A stretch of DNA of 64,000 bases from Chloroflexota bacterium (GTDB lineage: Bacteria; Chloroflexota; Dehalococcoidia; Bin125): NCBI GenBank assembly GCA_028873865.1, contig JAPPNI010000034.1:1-64000 (forward strand), written 5' to 3'. The notes beneath the pieces are model-generated. The model was not told where the DNA came from. It saw nothing but the letters and a program-made list of their open reading frames with translations, and did no database searches. This document shows positions 43,155 to 50,733 of the stretch, in pieces. Every line of letters begins with the position of its first letter. The first letter of the stretch is position 1. Both the position numbers and the translations under genes were made by a program.

Positions 43155-43210
43155 CCGCTTCAGTCGCTCCGCTACGGCTTCCCTCCCGGAGGAGGGCAGC
43201 GAGGAAGCGG
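43155..43210 (-). terminator. Nested hairpin after the HesB-type gene
   Basis: An outer stem, CCGCTTC (43155-43161) with GAAGCGG (43204-43210), encloses an inner stem, CCCTCC (43181-43186) with GGAGGG (43191-43196), closed by a four-base loop. It starts directly at the stop of the HesB-type gene and likely ends its transcript before metF. Confidence 0.6.
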
Positions 43211-43594
43211 CTAGATGCAGGAGCGGGCCTGGGAGGCGCCTTCGCCGCCAGCAGTGTCGAAGCTCGAACCGCAGGCGCATGAGTGCGAGGCGTTGGGGTT
43301 CGAAATCGAGAAGCCCTGCTTCATCACATCGTCGATGTAGTCGACGCGCGAACCGGAGATCAGCGGAGCCGACTCCTCATCGACGAGGAAGCGGACGCCG
43401 TTCTTCTCGACGATCTGATCGCCGGCCTCGGCGTCCATGGCGAGAGCCATGCCGTACTGGTAGCCGGAGCAGCCGCCGCCGACCACGAAGACACGCAGCG
43501 CGCCCTCAGCGAAGCCCTTGTCTTCGAGCAGAGACTTGGCCTTCTCGGCGGCCAGGTCGGTGACGTCGAGCATTTCGGTCATCTGAAAGACCAT
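43211..43594 (-). CDS. HesB/IscA-type iron-sulfur carrier
   Basis: A 127-residue A-type carrier. GGGCSGYQYGMAL (Cys42) and HSCACGSSF (Cys106, Cys108) give the three conserved Cys. It accepts and delivers iron-sulfur clusters. AGAGGA seven bases before ATG 43594 fixes the start, with the second ATG at 43582 less likely. It is divergent from the cysteine desulfurase gene, its expected sulfur source. The tail ends with an extra Cys. Confidence 0.9.
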   Translation of the reverse strand: MVFQMTEMLDVTDLAAEKAKSLLEDKGFAEGALRVFVVGGGCSGYQYGMALAMDAEAGDQIVEKNGVRFLVDEESAPLISGSRVDYIDDVMKQGFSISNPNASHSCACGSSFDTAGGEGASQARSCI

Positions 43595-43713
43595 CGCAGC
43601 AGTCCTCTCAATGAGATGAGTTCAGGTATGAGCATAGCCGAGGTTGATACCGCACCGCCAGTGAGGAGCGACCCGGGTTCTCCGCGATCAGGCTACTCCG
43701 TTACCCTGAGCCT

Positions 43714-44877
43714 ATGGACCGGGCCTACTTCGACCATGCGGCGACGACCCCTCTGGATCCTCGGGTCCTGGAGGCGATGGTTCCGGCTCTCCGGTTTGGT
43801 TGGGGGAATCCTTCGGGAATTTACCGGGAGGCTCAGTATGCGGCGGCCCTTCTGGACCGGGCGCGGGACGATATCGCCGGGGTCCTGGAGTGCTCTCCCT
43901 CGGAAGTAGTGCTGATGTCGGGCGGGACGGAGTCGGACAACCTGGCGATTCGCGGGGCGGCGCTGGCTCGGCAGGATGCCGGGCGGCACTTGATTACGCA
44001 GGCGACGGAGCATCATGCGGTGCTGCATGTGATGGAGCAGCTCGAGCATGAGAGCTTCGAGCTGACCGTGCTGGGCGTGGACAGCGAGGGATTCGTCGAT
44101 CCTGAGGAGGTTGCCTCGGCGGTGCGCGAGGATACGACGGTGGTCAGCATCATGCTGGCGAACAACGAGATCGGGGCAGTGCAGCCGGTGGCGGAGATCG
44201 CGCGGGCGGTGAAGGCGCGGAATCGGCGGACGATCGTGCATAGCGACGCGGTGCAGGCGGCGGGCGCGGTCGATATCCGTCCCGACGTGCTGGGCGTCGA
44301 CCTGATGTCGCTGACGGCGCACAAGATTTACGGACCGAAGGGCGCGGGAGCGCTGTACGTGCGTCGGCGCACGCCGCTGCAGCCGCTGCAACTGGGCGGC
44401 GGGCAGGAGGAGGAGCGCCGGGCGGGCACGGAGTCGGTGGCGCAGGCGGTCGGTCTGGCGAAGGCGCTGGCACTGGCGGAGGAGGAGAGAGCATCGCGGA
44501 CGGGTCATGCGTCGGAGTTGCGGAACCGTCTGTGGCGCGAGCTGAACGAGCGCGTGCATCCGATCCGGCTGAACGGCCCGTCGGACTGGTCGCGTCGGCT
44601 GGCGAACAACCTGAATGTGAGTTTCCCGGGTGTCGAGGGCGAGAGCATCCTGCTGCAGCTCGATCTTGAGGGGTTCGCGGCATCGTCGGGCAGCGCCTGC
44701 TCGACGGGCAGCACCGAGCCGAGTCACGTGCTGACGGCGATTGGGCTCGATCCGGACACGGCGCACAGCACGCTGCGGTTGAGCCTGGGGCAGTCGAACA
44801 CCGAAGAGCAGATCGACGGGATCGCGCAGACGATCGAGGAGATCACGGCGAGGTTGCGGGCGCTGTCGCCGGTGTGA
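43714..44877 (+). CDS. cysteine desulfurase (NifS/IscS type)
   Basis: A 387-residue PLP enzyme. YFDHAATTPLDPRV starts it; TATEHHAVLHVMEQL, HSDAVQAAG, SLTAHKIYGPKGAGAL with the PLP Lys204, and SSGSACSTGS with catalytic Cys329 are all present. It removes sulfur from cysteine for iron-sulfur clusters and thio-modified molecules. The 119-bp shared region with the HesB-type gene suggests joint control, but no Fe-S regulator site is obvious. Confidence 0.92.
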   Translation: MDRAYFDHAATTPLDPRVLEAMVPALRFGWGNPSGIYREAQYAAALLDRARDDIAGVLECSPSEVVLMSGGTESDNLAIRGAALARQDAGRHLITQATEHHAVLHVMEQLEHESFELTVLGVDSEGFVDPEEVASAVREDTTVVSIMLANNEIGAVQPVAEIARAVKARNRRTIVHSDAVQAAGAVDIRPDVLGVDLMSLTAHKIYGPKGAGALYVRRRTPLQPLQLGGGQEEERRAGTESVAQAVGLAKALALAEEERASRTGHASELRNRLWRELNERVHPIRLNGPSDWSRRLANNLNVSFPGVEGESILLQLDLEGFAASSGSACSTGSTEPSHVLTAIGLDPDTAHSTLRLSLGQSNTEEQIDGIAQTIEEITARLRALSPV

Positions 44878-44889
44878 GGCGAGTGGCGA

Positions 44890-46026
44890 TCAGGCGGTGG
44901 ATTCCACTTCGAGTGACCAGTTGATCTCGGTCTTGAGAAATCGTGCGATTTCGGCGAACTCGGCGTCGAGTTGGGTCCGGGCATCGGCTGGCAGATCCTC
45001 GAAGCAGGTGACCATGACGGTCAATCCGCGGGCTCGGCGTCTGCGATCCCAGGTGCCCACGAGCCGACCGTCGATCAGGACGCAGGAGCGGATCATCCCG
45101 CCTCCAGCGTTGATTCGCTTGAGCAGCGGATCGGGGACGCCCAGCTCTCGTTTGGCGTAACCCAGGAGGTAGGGATCGAACGGTCCAACGACGCGCAGCT
45201 GGCGGTCGGGCGCGGCCAGGACCTGATCGATCTGCGAGGCGGCCTCGGGCGTCATCCACATGGCGGTGGCGTCGACACTCACTGGTGTGAGTTCGTCGAC
45301 GATTGCTTCGAATCCGCGTCGGGTGTCGGCTGCGGGGAGGCCGGTCCACCAGCGGAAGTCGGCAGCCGTCGCTGGTCCATAGGCGGCGAAGTAGCGGCGA
45401 GTGAGCTCGGCGGCGGGGTCGGGCGGTTGCAGGCCCGGATTGGGCAGCCAATCGTCGATGAGCATGTGGGCTTCGTCGTCGTCGTGATCGGCGCCGAAAC
45501 AGATGACGCCCAGCATCGACGCCGTGCGCAGAAGATGTCTGGGAGCCTGGCCCGCGTGCGGCAGGCCGGCGGCGGAGAGCGCGTCCTCGATCTCGGTCCG
45601 CTTGATCGATCCACCGCCTGACAGGTGGTCTCGGAAGAACTGGAGGACGTGGGCGTGGTCTTCGTCGGAGATGCCGAGGTCGGCGCGGCGCTTGAGGGCC
45701 TTGGAGTCCATCGCTTGGCCGAGCAGATCCAGGATCCAGCGGAGGTCTTCGGCGGGGACCAAGTGCAAGGTGCCGCGCATGAGCCAGCTGCGGACGATGC
45801 TGCGGTCGACATTGCGTGCGCGGTCGACGTCGGCGGCGGTGAGGCCGACTGAACGGGTCCCGACCCCGAGCAGCCAACCGAGGCGATCCTGCGCCTGGAT
45901 CGCGGCCGCGTTTCGCACCGCGTCGGCGACGTTCGCCGCTCGGTGCGCGCCCAGACCCTGAGCGTGAACACGCAGTCTTCGGGCCTGCGACCAGTCGAGC
46001 GAGATGGCAGCGCTGTCTGCGGGCAT
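44890..46026 (-). CDS. AlkZ-like winged-helix DNA-binding protein (HTH_42/DUF1006)
   Basis: A 378-residue protein of the winged-helix family that includes the DNA glycosylase AlkZ. LDWSQARRLRVHAQGL, then IQAQDRLGWLLGVGTRS with Gln44 and Gln46 matching the Q-x-Q motif of AlkZ-type enzymes, and SIVRSWLMRGTLHLVPAEDLRWIL, are the expected blocks. AlkZ unhooks crosslinks and alkylated bases; whether this member does is unknown. The C-terminal GMIRSCVLIDGRLVGTWDRR-like segment also fits. It is convergent with the cysteine desulfurase. Confidence 0.82.
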   Translation of the reverse strand: MPADSAAISLDWSQARRLRVHAQGLGAHRAANVADAVRNAAAIQAQDRLGWLLGVGTRSVGLTAADVDRARNVDRSIVRSWLMRGTLHLVPAEDLRWILDLLGQAMDSKALKRRADLGISDEDHAHVLQFFRDHLSGGGSIKRTEIEDALSAAGLPHAGQAPRHLLRTASMLGVICFGADHDDDEAHMLIDDWLPNPGLQPPDPAAELTRRYFAAYGPATAADFRWWTGLPAADTRRGFEAIVDELTPVSVDATAMWMTPEAASQIDQVLAAPDRQLRVVGPFDPYLLGYAKRELGVPDPLLKRINAGGGMIRSCVLIDGRLVGTWDRRRRARGLTVMVTCFEDLPADARTQLDAEFAEIARFLKTEINWSLEVESTA

Positions 46027-46093
46027 GGCATCCGTTCCTCACTGATCTCGGGAGTTCTCAGGCTAGGACAGAGAGATTGGTAGGCTCACGCTC

Positions 46094-46885
46094 GTGACCA
46101 GTTCCAGAGGCGACGGATGGCAACCGGACCAATACGCCCGCTTCAAGGCGGAGCGGGAGCAGCCGTTCTACGATCTACTGGACCTGGTGGCGCCGGTGCC
46201 GGGCGGGCGCGTGGTGGATCTGGGCTGCGGGACTGGCGCGTTGACCCGGGTGTTGCATGAACGGACGCAGGCAGCGGAGACGGTTGGCGTCGACCGGTCG
46301 AAGGCGATGCTTGAGCAGAGCGCGCAGCATGCTGGCCGCGGGGTGCGATTTGAGCGCGGCGACATCGCCGAGTTCAGCGGGCTGGACGGGAGCGGGCTAG
46401 ATGTGGTCTTCGCAAATGCGTCGATCCAATGGGTCGCAGATCATGGGTCGCTGTTTCCTCGGCTGGCCGCGACGCTGAAGCCGGGCGGTCAGCTGGCGGT
46501 GCAGATGCCGGCGAACGAGGATCATCCATCGCACGCGGTGGCTCGCGAGGTGGCGCAGGCGTCACCGCACTCCGAAGCGCTGGGCGGCTTCGTCTATCAT
46601 CATTCGATTGAGTCAGCGGCGTGGTACGCCGAACAGTTCGCTCGGATCGGCTTCGCCGAACAGCACGTGCGGATGCAGGTGTATCTGCATCGTCTGCCGG
46701 GGCCCGAGGACGTGATCGAGTGGGTTAAGGGATCGCTGCTGACCGGCTACCGGAACCGGATGTCGGCGGAGGACTACGAGGCGTTCCTGGCGGATTATCG
46801 GGAGCGGTTGCTGTCGGTGTTGGCGGACGAGCGTCCGTTCCTCTATCCGTTCAAACGGATCCTGCTGTGGGGTCGGATGAAGTAG
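46094..46885 (+). CDS. Tam-like SAM-dependent methyltransferase
   Basis: A 263-residue methyltransferase close to trans-aconitate 2-methyltransferase. VVDLGCGTGALTRVL is motif I, NASIQWVADHGSLFPRLAATLKPGG and LAVQMPANEDHPSH are typical of Tam, and the C-terminal FLYPFKRILLWGRMK also fits. It may methylate trans-aconitate or a related acid. The start is GTG 46094. It is divergent from the AlkZ-like gene. Confidence 0.82.
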   Translation: MTSSRGDGWQPDQYARFKAEREQPFYDLLDLVAPVPGGRVVDLGCGTGALTRVLHERTQAAETVGVDRSKAMLEQSAQHAGRGVRFERGDIAEFSGLDGSGLDVVFANASIQWVADHGSLFPRLAATLKPGGQLAVQMPANEDHPSHAVAREVAQASPHSEALGGFVYHHSIESAAWYAEQFARIGFAEQHVRMQVYLHRLPGPEDVIEWVKGSLLTGYRNRMSAEDYEAFLADYRERLLSVLADERPFLYPFKRILLWGRMK

Positions 46886-46973
46886 CTCTGCTCGGTAGAT
46901 CCTCGGACGAGGGCTTCTTGCCGGAGCTGGTGGTGGATCTGCGGCGGATCTGGCGTCGGCGATAGGAGCCTGG

Positions 46974-47189
46974 TCAGCCTCCTCGTGCGAGGAGCGCGCC
47001 CATGACCGCCAGGACAGATGCGAAACCTATTGCGATTCCCCACATCAGAAGCCGGAAGCGAGCGTCCATGTCGGCACGAAGGTCGCCGATCCGCGCGTTG
47101 ACGTCATCAATCCGGCGATTCAGCTGAGCAAATGCGTCACGCATTCCGAGTTGCTCTTCTCGATCCGCCGGTTGCTCGTTCGTGACCAT
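46974..47189 (-). CDS. small coiled-coil protein with C-terminal membrane anchor
   Basis: A 71-residue protein. REEQLGMRDAFAQLNRRIDDVNARIGDLRADMDARFR is a coiled coil with heptad-like Leu/Ile, followed by one TM segment, LLMWGIAIGFASVLAVMGALLA. The membrane end is probably inside-out oriented with a short tail. TATGAT upstream on the minus strand is a plausible -10. Its role is unknown; the gene at 33444-33719 has the same plan. Confidence 0.65.
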   Translation of the reverse strand: MVTNEQPADREEQLGMRDAFAQLNRRIDDVNARIGDLRADMDARFRLLMWGIAIGFASVLAVMGALLARGG

Positions 47190-47376
47190 GTTGCCCTCTG
47201 CGTATCAGGACAATCATAGTGCATTTCTACCGGTACGCCCCGGGTGCTCCGAGTCCGGCCGTCGGCGGAAGCGATTCCTGGGTGTGTCAATTGTGTGAGG
47301 AGAGGTGAGGTGGGAGTAGCGCGGGTGAGGGGATGGTCCTCGTGTATCCTGAGGCGGATGGGTGAATGGAGCTGGG

Positions 47377-48084
47377 ATGGTTTCTCCGACGATTGACACT
47401 GGGGGGGCTGCGATCCCTCTGTTGGACCCGGTGACCGACGTTGAGGACGAGCTTCGATCGCAGTTGCTGGTCTCGACGGTGGACAAGGTGTTTGGCTGGG
47501 CCCGGCGATCGTCGCTCTGGCCGGCGATGTTCGGTCTGGCCTGCTGCGCGATCGAGATGATCGCAACGGCCAACTCGCGTTATGACCTGTCGCGCTTCGG
47601 CGCAGAGATTTTCCGGGCCTCGCCCCGGCAGGCCGACCTGATGATTGTGGCCGGCACGGTGACCTGGAAGATGGCGCCGCCGGTTCGCCGGATCTATCTG
47701 CAGATGCCGGAGCCCAAGTGGGTGATCTCAATGGGCTCCTGCTCAAATATCGGCGGTCCATTCGCGCATGGTTACTCGACCTTGCCGGGGGTGAACAACG
47801 TCGTGCCGGTTGATGTCTACGTGCCGGGCTGTCCGCCTCGCCCCGAGTCGCTGCTGGCCGGTTTGATGTTGCTGCAGCAGGTGGTCGACGACGAACACGA
47901 GCACAACGGCCGCAAGCGCCGACCGGAGCCGACGGGCGACTTCTCGCGGATGCTGCCCGAGGGCGACCCGATCCGGATGGAGCTGGAATCGCTGTTCCCG
48001 CCGTACCTGGGCTCGGACGGTCAGCCTCGGGACAAGTGGACGGGCGCGCTGCAGCATGACCAGAATTTCTTCACGAGCCGGTAG
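47377..48084 (+). CDS. nuoB: NADH-quinone oxidoreductase subunit B
   Basis: A 235-residue Nuo[10 protein letters not shown] gives Cys56 and Cys57, MGSCSNIGG the third and VPGCPPRPE the fourth ligand of cluster N2, the last cluster before quinone. The N-terminal 35 residues are longer than in many NuoB proteins. GGAG lies five bases before ATG 47377. nuoI starts 28 bp downstream. No other complex I hydrophilic or membrane subunit except a NuoG-like one lies in the window. Confidence 0.92.
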   Translation: MVSPTIDTGGAAIPLLDPVTDVEDELRSQLLVSTVDKVFGWARRSSLWPAMFGLACCAIEMIATANSRYDLSRFGAEIFRASPRQADLMIVAGTVTWKMAPPVRRIYLQMPEPKWVISMGSCSNIGGPFAHGYSTLPGVNNVVPVDVYVPGCPPRPESLLAGLMLLQQVVDDEHEHNGRKRRPEPTGDFSRMLPEGDPIRMELESLFPPYLGSDGQPRDKWTGALQHDQNFFTSR

Positions 48085-48112
48085 TCTGTTCGCGAACTAG
48101 AGGGACAGAGAC

Positions 48113-48598
48113 ATGGTCTTCGGCAAAGGCATCGCCAAAGGACTGATGACCGTGGTCAAGCACGTGCGCAAGCCGGTGATCACCGTGCAGTTCCCGGAAG
48201 AGGAACGCGAGATCCCGCCGCGGGCGCGGACCAACCTGGTCTGGTTCGTGGAGCGCTGCACCGGCTGTTCGACCTGCGCCCAGAGCTGTCCGGATGGCTG
48301 CATCCTGGTGGACACGGAGCCACGCGAGGATGGATCGTTCCTGGTCAACCGCTACGAGATCGATTTCCGGCTGTGCATGTACTGCGGGCTCTGCACCGAA
48401 GCCTGCCCCTACGAGGCGATCCAGGTCGGCGGCTCGTACACGAACGTGGTGACGAACCCGAACCGTCTGTACAAGGACAAAGAGGACCTGATCGAGCTGG
48501 CCAACGAGTACCTGGAGCAGCACGACTGGATCTATCCGAACGGTCAACAGGCGGTGCAGCAGACGGTGCATCCTGAGGAGCGTCGGCAACACCACTAG
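48113..48598 (+). CDS. nuoI: NADH-quinone oxidoreductase subunit I
   Basis: A 161-residue two-cluster ferredoxin subunit. Motifs are C49-x2-C-x2-C-x3-C (CTGCSTCAQSCP) and C88-x2-C-x2-C-x3-C (CMYCGLCTEACP), carrying N6a and N6b. VRKPVITVQFPEEEREIPPRAR is the typical NuoI start. It forms the electron path into NuoB. It sits 28 bp after nuoB, so one transcript is likely, ending at the hairpin at 48612-48638. Confidence 0.9.
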   Translation: MVFGKGIAKGLMTVVKHVRKPVITVQFPEEEREIPPRARTNLVWFVERCTGCSTCAQSCPDGCILVDTEPREDGSFLVNRYEIDFRLCMYCGLCTEACPYEAIQVGGSYTNVVTNPNRLYKDKEDLIELANEYLEQHDWIYPNGQQAVQQTVHPEERRQHH

Positions 48599-48611
48599 GT
48601 ACAAGTGCGCA

Positions 48612-48638
48612 GGCCGATTCAGGAGTGTGAATCTGGCC
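48612..48638. terminator. Hairpin between nuoI and the convergent metallopeptidase gene
   Basis: GATTCA (48616-48621) pairs with TGAATC (48628-48633) around a six-base loop, extended by GGCC/GGCC with one bulged T. It sits between two converging stops and could serve both. Confidence 0.55.
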
Positions 48639-48646
48639 GCTTCTCG

Positions 48647-50668
48647 TCATTGAGCATTGTTCCTGTGGTCGTCTCCTGAGCACGCGTCACGCGGTAGTCG
48701 GAGATTCAACTCGGCAGCAGCCAGTAGGCGCGCATTGAACTGAAGAGCGGCCCCGGACTCGTGGACGAGAGCGGCGCCGTCATAGAAGTAGTCGCATTCC
48801 CCATATCCGATGCGAAGCGCGTATGTGCCGTCGTCGGGAAAGCGAATGGTGAACTGGCCGTCTTCTGAGGGTTGAGCGTGCGAACTGCCCGACTCACCCT
48901 CGACGGAGATGTCGTAGGTGTCGACCTCCCTGCCATTGGCGTCGAGGAGCACGCCCGACGCGGCGATGGTGCAATGCGGCTCGACGAGCTGGAGATCGAG
49001 GATCACATCCTGATCGGTGAGGGTGAAGCGTCCGGCGGTGAGGTCGTCGGGAGCTCGGGGGGCGCTGGCGCGAGTGACCTGGCATCCGTCGATGGAGAGC
49101 GCCATCGAGTACCGGTGCGGTTCTGCGAAGAGGCTGTAGCCGCCGTCCGGCCAGGATCCTGACAACCTGACGATGCGAGCGTCGGACGCCTGGCGCAACC
49201 AGACCATCGCGCCCTCGAGCGGTTCGTCGAGATGGTCTGTGATTCGTCCTCGGATCACGTAGTTTTGCGCGGCGCCCTTGGCCGGCGACTGTGCGGAGTG
49301 GCAGGTGGCGTCGACCTGGAAGTCGCCGAGCGTGTCCGTGATCAGGTCGGCGATGAGCGGGCTGTGCTCCTGCAGGTGGAGGCGGTTCTTGAAGGGCATA
49401 CTGAACGACTGGCCGGTGCCGACCCATGCTCCGACCGCTTCCGCCCAGAATTCGGCGGTGTTGGTTGCTCCATAGGCGCCGTCCCAGAGGCCGGATTCGA
49501 TTCCCGCGCGGTAGGCGCGTCCCAGTGAGCTACTGAAATTGCCGCTTGACGTGCCTTGACTCAGGGCGTAGTCGATCGCGTGGGCATACTCGTGGATCAC
49601 GATGTCGTAGCCCCAGGACACTCCCCCGAGGCAGAGGACGTTCTCCTCGGGTACCAACGTCGGTGTGAACCGGTTGGGCCCGAGACCGCGAGGGCCTCCC
49701 GGCCCATGCGGCTCCAGCTTTACGATGTCCCGGTATTGCCGGTATGGGGCGAGATCGAAGGTCTGCTCTTCATGGCCGACGACCACGACGTGCACCCGCT
49801 GGCGGATCAGGGTCTCGCGGATGTCAGGCCGGTTGACCAACATGTCATCGAGGATTGCGGCGGCGCGGAAGAGCGCATCGTCAGCGACGTTCTCAGTTGC
49901 AATGATGGCGATGCCGTCGGCGTCGAGGTGTTTGTCAAACGAGGCGTACCAGCGGACGTGGTCGGGCGGGGGGCCAAGCGGATGAAGCGCGCGATCACCG
50001 CTGGGCTGCAGCCAACTCGTTTCAGTCGTGTTGAAGACCCAGAGTCCATCACCTCGGCGCAGTTGGTGTTGAGGCTCCGAGCCTGGACGTGAGCCGGCCT
50101 GATAGAGGGCGAGTTCGCTGTTCTCTGCATTCGAATAGAAGGCGTGCGTGAAGGAATCGCCGATGGAGCGAACCGCCAGCTCGATCGGGGTCCCACTGGG
50201 GCCCGTCCAGGCGACGAGGTTAGGGCCAGTCTTGAGAGGGACCCACTCACCATCGGCAACAGTGGGTTGATGCCACTCGATCGGGTCATCGCCTGCGACC
50301 CGTACGACCAGTCCCATCCCGGGTTCGATCGTCTGAAGCGACGCGAGATAACCGCGAGCTGCGAAGCGGTAAGTGGATGTCTCAGCGTCCCAGGTGTAGA
50401 CCAGTTCTACTTCCGGAATCTGGTCGAACAGGTTCTGTGGGGAGGCGGTGTAGCCGACCCAGCCGATCAGGTTGTCTCCGGGCTGCAGGATTCTCAGGTT
50501 GGGCGGGGGTGGCTCGCTGGCCGCCAGCGCCTGGGTCAGCCAGAGGTTCAGCGACAACGCGACGGCGACGGCGAACAGTCGGAGCGGCGCGATACTCAGG
50601 CGATATCGGCGACTGGTGCTGTTCCTGGTGGCTGTTGACCTGGTGCGGTGTTGACGTCGTTGATGCAT
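48647..50668 (-). CDS. secreted gluzincin-like metallopeptidase with C-terminal beta domains
   Basis: A 673-residue predicted secreted protein. A basic N-terminus and a hydrophobic stretch (about 28-50, ending ALAASE) form a signal peptide. Residues 55-220 look like beta-sandwich repeats around NLIGW and NLVAWTG. The catalytic domain has H359-E-Y-A-H in YDIVIHEYAHAIDYALS, and TAEFWAEAVGAWV supplies a plausible third Glu ligand, a layout like the anthrax lethal-factor-type metallopeptidases. The last 200 residues resemble carboxypeptidase-regulatory-like beta domains. It lies between nuoI and the NuoG-like gene, on the opposite strand. Confidence 0.78.
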   Translation of the reverse strand: MHQRRQHRTRSTATRNSTSRRYRLSIAPLRLFAVAVALSLNLWLTQALAASEPPPPNLRILQPGDNLIGWVGYTASPQNLFDQIPEVELVYTWDAETSTYRFAARGYLASLQTIEPGMGLVVRVAGDDPIEWHQPTVADGEWVPLKTGPNLVAWTGPSGTPIELAVRSIGDSFTHAFYSNAENSELALYQAGSRPGSEPQHQLRRGDGLWVFNTTETSWLQPSGDRALHPLGPPPDHVRWYASFDKHLDADGIAIIATENVADDALFRAAAILDDMLVNRPDIRETLIRQRVHVVVVGHEEQTFDLAPYRQYRDIVKLEPHGPGGPRGLGPNRFTPTLVPEENVLCLGGVSWGYDIVIHEYAHAIDYALSQGTSSGNFSSSLGRAYRAGIESGLWDGAYGATNTAEFWAEAVGAWVGTGQSFSMPFKNRLHLQEHSPLIADLITDTLGDFQVDATCHSAQSPAKGAAQNYVIRGRITDHLDEPLEGAMVWLRQASDARIVRLSGSWPDGGYSLFAEPHRYSMALSIDGCQVTRASAPRAPDDLTAGRFTLTDQDVILDLQLVEPHCTIAASGVLLDANGREVDTYDISVEGESGSSHAQPSEDGQFTIRFPDDGTYALRIGYGECDYFYDGAALVHESGAALQFNARLLAAAELNLRLPRDACSGDDHRNNAQ

Positions 50669-50733
50669 CGGCGAAATTCTAGGCGGCTGATAGACTGAGC
50701 GGCGGTTCCGCGTGCCTGTGATGGGGAGGCCTT